A stretch of 64,000 nucleotides of DNA from Ampullaceana balthica. Taxonomy: Eukaryota > Mollusca > Gastropoda > Lymnaeidae. Location of the stretch: contig CALYLW010000127.1 in NCBI GenBank assembly GCA_944989445.1, positions 104,535-168,534 of the forward strand. The letters are read 5' to 3'. Numbering within the stretch: position 1 is the stretch's first letter; each line of letters starts with the position of its first letter. Below are positions 47,453 through 59,552 of the stretch, piece by piece. A program made the position numbers and the translations under genes. The notes beneath the pieces are model-generated. The model was given only the letters and a program-made list of their open reading frames with translations. It had not been told where the DNA came from and did not search any database.

Positions 47453-49378
47453 CAGTGGTCCCCAACCTTTTTGACGCCGCACACCACTAAAAGTTTGATA
47501 ATTTTACCGCGGCCCACTAGCCTGGGGGGGGGGTAATGGGTGGGTTGGGGTTAGGGTTTGCGGCAGTGTTGATTGTTTATACAGGTATTTAAGAATGTTT
47601 TCATTTTATAGTTTTAATCTAATTGTACTTAAACATGAGTTCAAAATAAAATACAGTTACACAAAAAGTGAATTAAACATTAGTTATTATTTTAATTTAC
47701 TAGAATGTAAAATCAATGAGAACCCTGAGCTTGTTTCTCTGCAACGAGATGGTTCCATCTGGGTGTAATGGGAGACAATGACACCCGAAGTGTGCTGCTT
47801 ATGTCCATTTTATTCCCTTGTTTTGTCTTCGTTCCGGTCACTGCAGAAACCCCCGCTTCACTCAGATAGGATGTGCAGATGCCGACACAAAGGGACCATT
47901 TTAGGTGTCCTGACATATAACCATCCAATGACTTGAACAGTTCAGTTCCCATGGTGTTGGTTGACAAAGATAGAGCACATAACTAATCCCCATGTACATC
48001 CTCATGATAAATATATGTCTCACATAAACAAGTAATATTGCCTTGTTGTCGATGTCTGTAGATTCGTCAACCTGGAGTGCGTACCACGGTGATGAATTAA
48101 TCCTCTCCAACAATTGTATCTCAATAACTTCGGCTATTTCCTCAATGCACCTAGTTACAGTGATAGCCGACAATGGCACATGTGCTATCTTTTTAACAGC
48201 AGCCTCTCCTAGAAGTTCACGGCAAATGTCTTTAGGAGAGGGCAAGATAATTCTTCACCAATAGTGAATGGCTTTTTAGCCTTAGCAATGCGTTTACCCC
48301 ACCAAATATGAAGCTCGCAGTGCGTTCTCATTTACTGATGTGGTGGCCCTGAGAAATTTCTTCTGTTCGTCATGTTCCAGTTTTTTTTCCTTTCAAAATA
48401 CTCCATGGGCTTATCTTTTAATCCAGGATGCTTGGCGTTCAAGTGGCGAAGCAGTTTTGAAGGTTTCATCGCCTCATTAGAAAGCCGGTCACTGCAAACT
48501 TTGCAGAGCGGTGTTGGTATGTTGGAGTCAACTGTCTCAATATATCCATATTTCAAGTAGGACCCATGGTATTGTCTGTTACGAGTTATATGATTTTTGG
48601 ATGTTAAAGGCTCTTCTTCACTCTCTTCACTGGGCCTTTTCTTTTACCAAGCAAACTTTTTAATGATGCCTGTTTCGAACTCATTTGTCTAATTAGGGGG
48701 TTTAATATGAGCGTTCAAGTGACCGATCTGTAACCCGGAACATAAAACATCATAAAGGTCAAAATAGTAAATGTGAAAATTTATTATTTCACTTTAATAA
48801 CATATTAAATCTTCATAAAAATTATATATTATCCGTATCAGTATAATCACAAATAGCTGTTTATTGGAAGTCATTCATGGTGTTTTTTTAAAAACTGTTT
48901 TTCTTAACATGTGAAATTTGACGCTATAAGTCTAAGCATTTATTTAAAAAAGTAAAGCATAAAATGTGTATTAAATAATTTAAACTTACTTTATAGCTGT
49001 TTTTGACACAAGTAACACTCTTGGAATAATAGCGATAACGTCACCAGAAGACACTTTCGAATCCGGTCGTTGATGAGATATCAATGAAATTTAGGATCAC
49101 AAAAACGAAATAGTAAAAGAATCGGAAATAGAAGTAGTAAAGTAGATCAGTTTGCCAACCTGGGTGACCCATCAAAATCTGCGCTATGTGTCAATGATGT
49201 TCTTTGGACGTGGTGCCGCCAAAATGGTTAACAAGCTTTTCAATCGTGTGTATGGAAAGACGCACAATCACTAGAGAAATACACCACAGTAAATAATTTA
49301 ATGTTCGTTTGCTCGCGGACCACCAGGCACATCTCCGCGGACCACTAGTGGTCCGCGGACCCCAGTTGGGGACCACTG
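47453..49378 (-). mobile_element. hAT transposon inserted in the Gypsy RT, with ZBED-type transposase relic
   Basis: Ends CAGTGGTCCCCAACCTTTTT and CCCCAGTTGGGGACCACTG; flanking 8-mers CTGTAATG and CTGTTATG differ by one base. Minus-strand frames carry a BED-finger second half (CKVCSDRLSNEAM..KLLRHLNAKH, 48556-48380) and the segment WYALQVDESTDIDNKAILLV near 48105-48045, typical of ZBED5-like hAT transposases. Frames at 48556-48332, 48245-47901 and 47967-47713 are pieces of one gene with frameshifts. The C-terminal catalytic and dimerisation parts are deleted. Confidence 0.9.
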
Positions 49379-49388
49379 CTGTTATGGA

Positions 49389-50861
49389 TTGGAAAATGTC
49401 CAATGTAATCAGGATGATATAATCATCACAGGGGAAACCAATGAATCACACTTAAAGAACATTGACATTGTTCTAAATAGATTGGAAAAATTTGGCTTAA
49501 GAGCAAATTTAAAAAAGTGTAATTTCTTCCAAGATGAAATACTCTTCTGTGGCCATAAAATCAATAAAGATGGACTACATAAAACTGTTGACAAAGTGGA
49601 AGCAATCATAAATGCTCCCAGACCAACAAATGTAAAGCAATTAAGATCATTTCTTGGAATGTTAAATTATTATAATAAATTTCTAAATAACATTGCTACT
49701 GTTATCAATCCACTGAATGAACTTCTTCAAAAGAATATAAAATGGCAGTGGTCTAATAAACAAGAGAAAGCATTTCTAAAGGCTAAAGAACTCATAGCAT
49801 CTGAAAAAGTTTTAATGCGCTATGACCCTAAATTACCATTGAGACTTGCCTGTGATGCAAGCCCATATGGACTTGGAGCAGTCTTATCACATATTACAGA
49901 TGAAGGAAAGGAAAGGCCCATAGCTTATGCATCAAGATCCTTAAACAAGGCTGAAAAGAACTACTCTCAAATTGATAAAGAATCTTTGGCAATCATTTAT
50001 GCAGTAAAGAAATTCTTTTCATATGTATGTTCTAGGAAATTCACTCTGGTAACTGATCATAAGCCTTTGCAGTTTATATTCGGACCAGCGAAAGGAATTC
50101 CACAAATGATAGCTTCAAGACTGCAACGTTATGCTGTATTCCTATCTGGATTAGATTATACAATTGAGTATAGATCAACAGAGAAACATAGTAACGCTGA
50201 TTGTCTATCAAGATTACCATTAGCAGACACAGTTAAGGAAATGATAGACATTGATGATCTTTACTACACAGAAATCCTTGACTACGCTCCAATAAGTGCT
50301 ACAAGTATCAGGAAAGAGACAGCTAGAGACACAATATTATCTCAGATCTCTAGATACATAAATGAATCTTCTTGGCCAGAAAATGCTAATACTAATAATG
50401 ATGGATTAAATTCATTTCTAACAAGAAAGCATGAATTATCAATGCAACAAGGGTGCATAATGTGGGGAAACAGAGTAGTTATTCCTAAGAAACTACAAAC
50501 CCAAGCATTAAATCTACTCCATGAAGGACATCTTGGAATAGTGAAAATGAAATCTACTGCAAGACAAACCATGTGGTGGCCTAATATGGACAAAGACATA
50601 GAAGGAATCACAAAGAAATGTACAGGTTGTGCAAAACAATTATCAAATCCAGCACAAGCCACACTTCATCCGTGGGAATGGCCTCACAAACCATGGCAAA
50701 GAGTGCATGTGGACTATGCAGGACCATTTCTCAAGACTATGTTTTTAGTGATGATAGATGCACACACTAAATGGGCGGAAATAATACCGACAAGTTCTGC
50801 TACATCATCTACAACGATCGATATACTTAGAACAATTTTTGCAAGGTTTGGAGTACCCTAA
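49389..50861 (+). CDS. Gypsy pol: RT C-terminus, RNase H, integrase N-terminus (broken)
   Basis: The frame continues directly from the hAT target duplication. It holds the RT active box (QDDIIITG; canonical YxDD has Tyr), the RT thumb region (LRSFLGMLNYYNKF), RNase H with LACDASPYGLGAVLSH, ESLAIIYAVKKF and VTDHKPLQF, and the integrase HHCC zinc domain (HEGHLG..CTGCA, about 50521-50634). The first catalytic Asp of integrase lies in HVDYAGPF. An extra base near 50857 shifts the frame just after FARFGVP. Confidence 0.9.
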   Translation: MENVQCNQDDIIITGETNESHLKNIDIVLNRLEKFGLRANLKKCNFFQDEILFCGHKINKDGLHKTVDKVEAIINAPRPTNVKQLRSFLGMLNYYNKFLNNIATVINPLNELLQKNIKWQWSNKQEKAFLKAKELIASEKVLMRYDPKLPLRLACDASPYGLGAVLSHITDEGKERPIAYASRSLNKAEKNYSQIDKESLAIIYAVKKFFSYVCSRKFTLVTDHKPLQFIFGPAKGIPQMIASRLQRYAVFLSGLDYTIEYRSTEKHSNADCLSRLPLADTVKEMIDIDDLYYTEILDYAPISATSIRKETARDTILSQISRYINESSWPENANTNNDGLNSFLTRKHELSMQQGCIMWGNRVVIPKKLQTQALNLLHEGHLGIVKMKSTARQTMWWPNMDKDIEGITKKCTGCAKQLSNPAQATLHPWEWPHKPWQRVHVDYAGPFLKTMFLVMIDAHTKWAEIIPTSSATSSTTIDILRTIFARFGVP

Positions 50862-51636
50862 TCAAATTGTTGGTGACAATGGACCACAATTTGTATCTGA
50901 AGAATTCAACATATTTGCCACTAATAATGGTATTAAACATATTACCAGCTCACCATATAAACCTTCCACAAATGGACTTGCTGAAAGATTAGTTCAAAGC
51001 TTCAAACATGCAATGAAAGCTTCTGCAAGTGACTCTGGAAGTATTGTCACAAAACTAGCAAGATTCCTACTTGCATATCGTAATGCTCAGCACAACACAA
51101 CGGGCGAATCACCTGCACAATTGATGTTTGGTAGACAACTTCGTACCAGAACTTCAATGGTCAAACCAAGTGTTGACGAAACAGTACTTAAGCAACAAGC
51201 TGAGCAACATAGATTCCACAAAGGACAATTCCCTGAATTCAGTCCAGGACAAACCGTCCTCATAAGGGACTACAGGAATCTAGACAAATGGATCAGTGGA
51301 ACAATTGTAGAGAGATCTGGTCCGCTCTCCTACATTGTTGAAACATATCCAGGGATAACATGTCGCAGACATGTAGATCAGATAAGATCATCATCGGCAC
51401 ACATCCCTCCAGCCATTCAAAGGGAAGAAATACCGAAATGGTTCCCTCCTCTTCAGGTCGCAGAACCAGCCTCTACAAGTAAAGATAGCGTGCCGACTTC
51501 ATCTGTTCCTGACACCTCAGCAGTCAAGGAACCAACAACTCAAACTACATCAGAAGCAACAGATACTTCTGAAAATGTTTTAAGAAGATCGAAGAGACAA
51601 TCTAAGCCCACTAAAAGACTAATAAGTGAACTTTAA
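50839..51636 (+). CDS. Gypsy integrase C-terminal part (broken from upstream frame)
   Basis: This frame resumes the integrase core after the frameshift: the second Asp is in IVGDNGPQF and the Glu in NGLAERLVQSF, completing a D,D-E triad split over two frames. LLAYRNAQHNTTGESPAQLM follows, then the C-terminal region with FSPGQTVLIRDY. The tail is Ser/Thr-rich and ends RRSKRQSKPTKRL before the stop at 51636. The apparent Met at 50839 is not a genuine start. Confidence 0.9.
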   Translation: MQGLEYPNQIVGDNGPQFVSEEFNIFATNNGIKHITSSPYKPSTNGLAERLVQSFKHAMKASASDSGSIVTKLARFLLAYRNAQHNTTGESPAQLMFGRQLRTRTSMVKPSVDETVLKQQAEQHRFHKGQFPEFSPGQTVLIRDYRNLDKWISGTIVERSGPLSYIVETYPGITCRRHVDQIRSSSAHIPPAIQREEIPKWFPPLQVAEPASTSKDSVPTSSVPDTSAVKEPTTQTTSEATDTSENVLRRSKRQSKPTKRLISEL

Positions 51637-51694
51637 GTGTGCATGCGTTTGAGTTGAATATACATGTTGTACATTTCTTTTGGAGGGGAGATAG

Positions 51695-51895
51695 TGTAGT
51701 GTATTGAGTATTACGGAATGTGAACACCGTAAATAACTATGTAAATAACGGGGTCACTTCCGGCAGTAATGTAAATAAAGAATATGGCGTTCAATGTGAA
51801 CCTCAACGACTTGCTTACGATTGTATTCTAATATCTTCTATGTTTGACCATGACTATAATAACAAACAAATACTGAAACCATTCAGTACACCACA
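51695..51895 (+). repeat. 3' LTR of the Gypsy element
   Basis: Starts TGTAGTGTATTGAG directly after the purine tract and ends ACACCACA before the GGGGC target duplication. AATAAAGAATATGG inside is a candidate poly(A) region. Confidence 0.92.
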
Positions 51896-51959
51896 GGGGC
51901 CTTCCCCCCGTTTTTCTAACATAATGCCTCTTCTTGTAGCGTAGAAAAAAAAACCTTGA

Positions 51960-53460
51960 TACTTTTTCTTTCAATATTGAACTGTTCTTTATCAATGCCA
52001 ATAAAGTAATTTATTTGATGTTCAAATGCTTCATTTAATAGGTTACATGATATTTATATACGAATATTTTCTTGCAAGGACGTGCAACTGATCAAAGCGT
52101 TCTTTTATATTCTTTTATAATTCCATCCATGGATAAAAACATTTCCGTTGTACTTCTCGTTCTAAAGATAGAACCACGTCTTCTTAATTTTCACCACTCA
52201 TATTTTTTCTTCTTCTAACTCAGCGTTCAGTTGATAACTCCAACTCTTCACAAATTGTTTGGTTGATATAACAGCGTTTTGTATTAGCATATCCCTTTGT
52301 TCCATACAATGGGTTTGCATTAATTTAAAAAATGACGGGTTCCCATAAATTGAGATAACATAGTAAAGAAGAACTATGCAATGAATTGAGTAAAATTCCA
52401 GCATCTGATCTCGTTTTACTAGTTACTTCTTCAGATGTTCTTTTTTCCAAGACGCTTGAAATTTTAAAGTATGTCTTTTTTAAATTATGTATGCCTATTG
52501 TCGTGTTTATTAACGGAAAAAGTTGCATATTTCATTTTTTTCCCATAAATCTTAATAATTTTCTATAAAATAGACGAATTCAAATTATTTACACATTACT
52601 TTAATTGGATAGGCGTAACATTTTTAATGAGTAACCGTATTTTAATGAAAAGCGCAAATTATTTGTGCTACTTTATTGCAATAAAAACAAAATGAATTTC
52701 ATTTTTAATAAAGTACCTAATAATAATTTTCAGAAAACTGAAAATGAAAAAGTAATATAAATTACTACTTGCAAGTTTAACACACTATTTGAACCACCAT
52801 GAATTGTAGGTATTGGTTCCCGTATCATTCTGCGAATGTCGAAATTCCACGCAAAAACCATGGTGGCGATATTAATAGCACATATTATTGGGCCCAGTGG
52901 TGATGTGTTTTTTGTGTAGTGTTCTTTTAAAAGTGACATCTGGTCGTATACCGCTTAATTGCCAAACAAATCGATACCTTTTTTGATTGATTTTAAACTT
53001 TTGAACAGTTTTTGTGTTAGTTATAACATCCACTATGTAATCAAACAAATGTTGTGGGAGTCCGCTAATTAAGACTATAAATTACGAATATTTTTGTTTC
53101 ACCTTGGTTTTTCCCCTTCAAAATAAAAAGAGTGGCTGTTGGAATAGGTTGCACATTTCAAATGCCCACAAATGCCGCCCCTAAATGTGTGCCGCCCGGG
53201 TCGGACCACCCCAACCGCCCCCCTCTAGCTACGCCACTGTTTTCAGAACATCTTAAGAGTTCAAGATAACAGCCAAAGATTAGCTTAAATTAAAAATTCG
53301 ACCATGCCTGCAACACGAATCTCAATAACAGACTTTCGAAACTATATACAGTGCTGAACGTTTAAATATTTAAAACGTAAACCACCATCTGTAATCAAAA
53401 TATGAAGGGGAAAAAACTAAGAAAAAAGTGTGGAATGTTTACACGATTGGAAAGAAAAAT
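51960..53460. other. Region between the Gypsy element and gene F
   Basis: No gene seen. A GC-rich fragment at 53150-53240 (GCCGCCCGGGTCGGACCACC, ending TAGCTACGCCACTG) looks like one end of a hAT-type MITE (CAGTGGCGTAGCTA on the other strand). Confidence 0.45.
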
Positions 53461-53464
53461 ATTC

Positions 53465-53471
53465 CATATAA
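53465..53471 (+). promoter_or_regulatory. TATA-like box of gene F
   Basis: CATATAA lies about 65 bp upstream of the gene F ATG, at the spacing seen in the other copies. It is weaker than the boxes of A, B, D and E. Confidence 0.35.
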
Positions 53472-53534
53472 CCACAAAGCAGCTTTTCATTACCAAATAC
53501 GCTACAGTCCCCAGAAGAAGCATTACATTAGATC

Positions 53535-54580
53535 ATGATAGTCCTAGTTTTTCTCGCAGTATTCTCCTTTAATCCGTAAGTAAAAAATTTGCTTCTCTTT
53601 AACAGGATATCATGTTTACTGTAAATGTCTGGAAAAGTGCATTCAAAATAAATAAATTTTTGCCTGTTTTGGTTGAAGAGTCAGAAGTTTCTTCAAACCA
53701 ATTATTGACCATTTTAAAGTGCGTGCCTTTGGTCTGTCAAAAGAGACAATGTGAGTCACTTCCCTGTCTATCTCAGTACTAATGTCAATTGTCAATACGA
53801 CTATTTTAGTTTAACGTACATTTTTTGCGAAAAATGAATCATTAAAGCACACAGTGTAAAATAAAATTATTTATTTCTCAACATAAATTTTTTTAAATTA
53901 AATGTAATAATGTTTCTTATTCTAGCAAATTATTCTCTCATTTCTCACAAATTTAATTCCTTATTTCAGATCCTCAGCCCAGACAGGAAGCGTCAACTTT
54001 GACAACTTGTTTCTTCAATACGCTGGTGTTGATAATGTGCTCCAAAGAAATGAGTTTGACAGATTTTGGCTACACTTTGATGAAAACAGTGAGTATTTAT
54101 ATATAGACCCTCCAACAAAATACGGCGCTAAAAGCTAAGATAGAAAAAAAAGTTATTTGATTGACTCCTTGAATTATTGAAAGTTGTTTCTCGTTGAAGT
54201 TCTGCAATAACTAGGTTGGTGGGTTTCATGAAGAATAGGCTGGTTCTTTGTCAGCAGATTCCTATACTCTCGCGCATCGCAAAGTGTCGGTTTGGAGGGG
54301 CTGGGGGGAACAGATGAAAATTACAGCTTGACAACAGGATCTTTTCAAAACATGTTTGACATTTTCAAGGAGTCAAGGTTGTAATCCCTTCCAGGACTGA
54401 AACCACGAATTGGTTGTCTTCGGGGTTATCTTGCTTAGTAACAACAAGTCAGAGGATGTTACGGCTGGAGTTACTTTTAGAAGAACTACCATCAAGGGTT
54501 CACATGTGTACCATTTTTCTTGGGATATACGATAAATAGAATGAAAATCACTATTTACCGATATGATTGGCAAAATTCTA

Positions 54581-54653
<73 letters not shown>

Positions 54654-55007
54654 TATATATATAATATATATATTATATATATATATATATATAAGTGTTG
54701 ACAAAACAGTACTTAATCAACAAGCTGAGCAACATAGATTCCACAAAGGACAATTCCGTGAATTCAGTCCAGGACAAACCGTCCTCATAAGGGACTACAG
54801 GAATCTAGATAAATGGATCAGTGGAACAATTGTAGAGATATCTGGTGCGCTCTCCTACATTGTTGAAACGTATCCAGGGATAACATGTCGCAGACATGTA
54901 GATCAGATAAGATCATCATGGGCACACATCCCTCCAGCCATTCAAAGGGAAGAAATACCGAAATGGTTGCCTCCTCTTCAGGTCGCAGAAATAGCCTCTA
55001 CAAGTAA

Positions 55008-55078
<71 letters not shown>

Positions 55079-55994
55079 TATATATATTGTGGTGGAATTG
55101 GTTAAAAAAATATTATTATTATAGCACCCATCACAAATATGGATCTAATCTTCTATAAGAGCCAATTTAAAAAAGATGGTTACATTTACGTATTAATTAA
55201 AAATGAAGATAATAAAATAAACATCAATAACAGACTTTTATGATAATACGAATGTAACCATATGTTAACTTACACTCTTATTAACCATACTTTATATCAT
55301 AACTCATAGGAAACGTATTTATTTGTTCTCTTAATTTTATTTACGTAACAAATTATATCATATGTAAGCATAATATCCTTTATAAAACGTAAAGGTAAAC
55401 ATCTATGCACATTGCTACAAAAAGATGTCGAATCATAAATACTTTGAAATTAGTACGTATATTTACCTCAATATATCCCATCATTTATAAGCGTAATATC
55501 CATTATAAAACGTAGGTAAACATGTATGCACATTGCTACAAAATTATTATGTATATTTATGTCTATATCTAGCTGACGGTAGTGTGAGCAAACAGGAATT
55601 CGATATTGGTTGGAGGCAACAGGGATTCCCAAATCCACAAAACGCTCCCCTTTATTTCATTGAACTGGACAGGATTGCCGACGAGCATCTGAACTCTCTG
55701 GATTTCCCTCATATTTTCAAACTTTTTGATGAGAATGGTGAGAAAAAAGCTATGCTGTCGTGAATCTCTTCTAACGTGTTATACTATGTTATGTGCTTTA
55801 AATGTGAGAATGATGTCATCATTATTTAAGCAGTAGACTAGTTAAAACATTAAGTGAATGTTTACTTACACATTGACATGTCAAATAACTCAGCAGTCAA
55901 TACATATATACCAAACTATTCATTTTGTTTTTCAGCAAATGGCGTCATCACAGAGAGAGAAGCCAGGTATAACTGGCATGCTTATTTTGAATAA
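53535..55994 (+). CDS. Gene F: secreted two-EF-hand calcium-binding protein (4 exons)
   Basis: Exons are 53535-53575, 53970-54088, 55573-55737 and 55936-55994 (41, 119, 165 and 59 nt), giving 127 residues. The signal peptide (1-17) ends PSSA before Gln18. EF loop 1 is DENTDGSVSKQE (51-62); loop 2 is DENANGVITERE (106-117), with Asn replacing Asp at position 5, which is tolerated in many EF-hands. The tail is ARYNWHAYFE. It is the most divergent intact copy but shares the A/B-type terminal exon. Intron 2 contains a fragment of an LTR retrotransposon bounded by (TA)n arrays. A CATATAA box at 53465-53471 precedes the ATG by about 65 bp, and AATAAA at 56145-56150 is a candidate poly(A) signal. 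All splice sites are GT/AG. Confidence 0.88.
54578..54693. repeat. (TA)n array, left border of captured fragment
   Basis: About 115 bp of TA repeats with occasional ATT or AAA phase changes, in gene F intron 2. Confidence 0.95.
54694..55010 (+). pseudogene. Gypsy integrase C-terminal fragment inside gene F intron 2
   Basis: AGTGTTGACAAAACAGTACT onward matches 51169-51484 of the Gypsy element nearly base for base, with about ten substitutions. It ends AGTAAAGATA where the TA array begins. There is no LTR, no target duplication and no other part of the element. It cannot be functional. Confidence 0.9.
55011..55088. repeat. (TA)n array, right border of captured fragment
   Basis: About 75 bp of TA repeats, immediately following the fragment's last GATA. 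Confidence 0.95.
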
Positions 55995-56149
55995 ATATTT
56001 TAAACTAAATATGGGTGCTGTCTTCATCAAACGTATACCTGTTACCCTTCTTGACATGACTTGGAAGGCAAGAAGTATTTAAACAAATTGTTTAATATGA
56101 CATCTGGAATTATATTAAATAATATATATTTATTTATGATTTAAAATAA

Positions 56150-57555
56150 AAAAAGAAATTAAATGGCCTTAATTTCTACTTTAATTTACCCATACATTGA
56201 TTTCGCTTGAGGAATTACTATCCTTGTAAAATACAACTACGAATGCCAGAATGGGGTTAAACTAGATCTTGAATTGCGGCTAACAAGATATCGACATTTT
56301 GACGTGCTTACACAAATCTGCTGGATAAGGTTTGGTTCAACTTTTATTTTAAAGAAAGACTTGATCTGTCAAATCATAATAATGCAACACGTTTTTCTTT
56401 GTAAGCAGGCCTGCTACTTTGTGCGATGATTGTAATGAATTATTTAAACGCAACTTTAATGCAAAAAATTATACACAAAAATATATTGTTTAAATTTTAA
56501 ACAATAAAAGGCCACAAATAACACACACAGGTGCTCTCAAAGCCCCACACACTATGTTATAAATGTAGTGTATAATTTTTAACGTAATTTCCCTTTGGGA
56601 AAAAATTACGTTTATATATTTGAAATGTCCGTCCTGTCTGTTCGAGCGTTGAACAGCAACTACACCTGAACCATAACAAATAGAGGGTTCGGGTATTTGC
56701 AAATATGATAAGGAGGTCCTAATGATGTGCACGCGCCAAAAAAATTCGTCCCGAAAAGGTTTAATGAATTTCCTGGAAAATAAAAAAAACCCCGAAAAAA
56801 AAACATCAAATACTTTGTGTAAACTCCAGGAAGTTAAATATTTCGTATTTATCAAGCAAGGATAAGTTACTTGGGTTTTTGACAAAAATGTTCTTTTTTA
56901 TTAACAAAATAATAAAAATTTAATATAAAACAGCGTGACGTCACATATGGCCGGACCCCTCCCCTTTGTCCCAAACTGTCACATTTTCTTACACCCCCTC
57001 CCCCCTCTGGAGCGTGACGTACTTTATGGACGGCCCTCTATGTATTCCAAGAGTATTTCTAAACAAACATGCACTTATAACCCCAGAAAAAATATGCAAT
57101 TATAAGCCCAGAAAACCAAGAATAAATTTGACGTAAAAAATGTCCTTGGGTGAAATCGATCAGAAGATAGATATTCTAGCATATATTTCATGTAGTAAAA
57201 CATTAGGGATGTACTTGAATCTTCTAACTAATTTCTTGAAGAGGCATATCTTTGTCTCCTAGAATACTTAAATTGAAATTGGATGCATCAAAACCTTGGC
57301 TCCACAAACAAACTTTGCAATAACATCTGAGATATCATCAAGCGAGAGTGTCAAAAGCATTGGCTATGAAATGCTCTCTGAATATTTTAAAGGCCTTAAA
57401 GATTGTATTTCAATTTTTTTTTCCTCCGCCATGTTATCCTCACTTCTCCCCATTCATTTTAGTTGATACAGCCTCCGATTTCTCTTGATCTTGATTCAAC
57501 TATCAGCACAAGATAAGGACAGACACTAAATACGTTTTTTTCTTCCTTTGCCATC
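56150..57555. other. Region downstream of gene F: repeat fragments, no gene seen
   Basis: 56700-56885 is a fragment of the foldback family (AAATACTTTGTGTAAACTCC; TTTCGTATTTATCAAGCAAG). 56932-57045 carries both ends of the GGGGCCGTCC element (GCGTGACGTCACATATGGCC; GACGTACTTTATGGACGGCC) only about 110 bp apart, i.e. a minimal deletion derivative. Confidence 0.55.
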
Positions 57556-57564
57556 TCTGGTATT

Positions 57565-58175
57565 CTTTTGACTATAAATCCTTTATATACTTGAGAAATA
57601 ACTAAAAGAATTTTTATTAGAATACGCATACAAAAATCCAATATTTTAGTTATGTCTCAAATTTATAAAGAATTTATAGAAGAAAAAAAACAACTTCTAG
57701 TCTGCCTGCTAAAAGTCAGCTCGATTTGATCACAGAAAAAGGGTTATAAAAAGATGTTTAACATTTTGCGCACCGAGTGACAGATTAGCAATTGATAGCA
57801 TTTACATTTACAGATCGGCAATATATAATTTTTAAAAATATCCTCATATAATACGCAACGCACAGCGCAACAGGAAAGTATTTAAAAAGGTTGTTCAATA
57901 TAATACGCATCGCGACACTCTAGCACAAAAATAAACATGCTACATAGAGATAAATAGAGATTAACTAAAAATTCATTAATTTAATTACAGTACAGTCGAT
58001 CGATCTGAAATTTTGATATATCATTTTTATCATCGACACGAGCCAGGTTGCAAAATTTCGGCTCGCTAGCATACGAGAAAGGGGGTTTAAAATCGATCCA
58101 AAGTTTTTTCGGCATTCAAGGCATCAATCAATCAAGCAAGCGAGCAGACGCCACGAGTTAATATAAAGAATTTAA
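57565..58175. mobile_element. TAAATCCC-family TIR element
   Basis: TTTTGACTATAAATCCTTTA at the left and GAGTTAATATAAAGAATTT at the right, with CGATCGATCTGAAATTTTGA and TTTCGGCTCGCTAGC inside. Similar in layout to the copy at 37745-38316. Confidence 0.7.
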
Positions 58176-58609
58176 AAATACCAACGACTACGTTGACTCG
58201 GCGCATTGACAGTACGTGACAGGCTGGGAATTTAACATAAAATTAATTCGAAAAAGCTGATTTGTGCTTTCAGACGATAGTTTGTTAATTTTAACATACT
58301 TGATCAGAGTTTTAGGCTCAATATTTTGTAAACGGTGTTTTTAGATTATAACTTTCCACACCATTTGTGTTTAAATTATACTTTCAAACGGATTTTCTTT
58401 AAAAATCATATTTTATAGTAATTCCGGCACAAACAGACTCAAGGAATATTTTCAAGTGGCATTAAAGATATGTTCCCCACCTGTTTCCTATATTAACAAT
58501 GGACAGACAAATTTCCCCAAATCAAACATTGTGATAGATTCTTTCTAGTTAATGCATTGGTCCAAAATGTTTTTTTTTAACTTGATGGGATTCATAACAC
58601 CTGCAAGAG

Positions 58610-58795
58610 CAGTGCTTCTCAAACTTTTTAGTAGGGCGGACCGGCAGGAATTTTTTACATTGCCCCAGGGACCGGTGCACTGTTTTCCTTGCACTGACAA
58701 TTTTTTCGGTCCTTTTTTTGAGAACATCTGCGGACCGGCAGCGGATGGCCCACGGAACGGCACCGGTCCGCGGACCACCACTTTGAGAAGCACTG
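58610..58795. mobile_element. 186-bp hAT MITE
   Basis: Ends CAGTGCTTCTCAAACTTTTT and CTTTGAGAAGCACTG. Flanking 8-mers TGCAAGAG and TGCTAGAG match at 7 of 8. The interior is rich in GGACCGG/CCGGTCC. Same terminal family as the hAT ends inside 25640-27398. Confidence 0.85.
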
Positions 58796-59089
58796 TGCTA
58801 GAGGGATAATTCTTCTTTTTTCTTATTGTACAAAGATTACAACTGAAGCCAGTTTTAAAAATTCAGAAAGCATTCTATTTAAAATAAGATAATGAAATGA
58901 GTCCTTTTACTTTAAGATTATGTTTTATCTTTGGTACTGATTATAGGCAACTTCAGACACAAACAGAATAGGAATTCGCAAGAGACATCTCTGGAAGACC
59001 TTTTGCAACCACCGTCTGATTTACCGAAAATAGAAAAAACGTTATATTTTCTCTAGACTTCGAATCCCTCACAGCAGACATAAGATTTT

Positions 59090-59420
59090 CAAACACAGGT
59101 CAATACACAGATAGACAGACACTTGCAGACACGGGCACACTCGACAAATAGAAACGCACAGACACAACAAACATAAATTGAAGCGCATATTCAAATACTT
59201 AATCATACGCACACTACACACAAACAGACACATACAAACACTGACGTACCGACAAAAGAAACTTATATACATTAACGCACAGACACAAAAAAGATACAGC
59301 GACTCTTACTTCAACACAAAGACACACCACTCATGCAGACACCTGGACATTCATATAAATAAACGCACATACACACACGCTCATATGTAAACATTGAGAC
59401 TCACACACATACACAATAAG
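59090..59420. repeat. Degenerate ACACAGACA-rich repeat
   Basis: Irregular repeats of CACAGACA, CACACA and AGACAC over about 330 bp. Open frames here are compositional. Confidence 0.7.
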
Positions 59421-59552
59421 AAAACTCTTAATTATGTTGCTTGGTTAATATGAATACGATTGTCTTTATTTGTAAATTGTTGAACGTTTTAAATTTTCCA
59501 TTTAAGTTAATTAACATTTTATGGTTATATTAAATATGAGATGTAAAGCTTA

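Larger units (their letters stand above)
42792..51895 (+). mobile_element. Gypsy-type LTR retrotransposon, with nested Helitron and hAT
   Basis: Flanked by identical 5-bp target duplications GGGGC (42787-42791 and 51896-51900). The LTRs start TGTWGTGTATTGAG and end ATTCAGTACACCACA. The 5' LTR is 42792-42874 plus 45416-45537; the 3' LTR is 51695-51895 (201 bp). TTGGCGACGAGGATGAACG after the 5' LTR is the presumed primer-binding region, and TGGAGGGGAGA before the 3' LTR the polypurine tract. Domain order gag (two CCHC knuckles), protease, RT, RNase H, integrase places it in the Gypsy/Ty3 order; no env is seen. LTRs differ at several sites, so it is not young. Two transposon insertions and about three single-base frameshifts make it inactive. 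Confidence 0.92.

Noticed and set aside
54520..55158. A 212-residue protein with IYIYI tails
   Set aside because: It is a read-through of two (TA)n arrays flanking a copied integrase fragment inside an intron.
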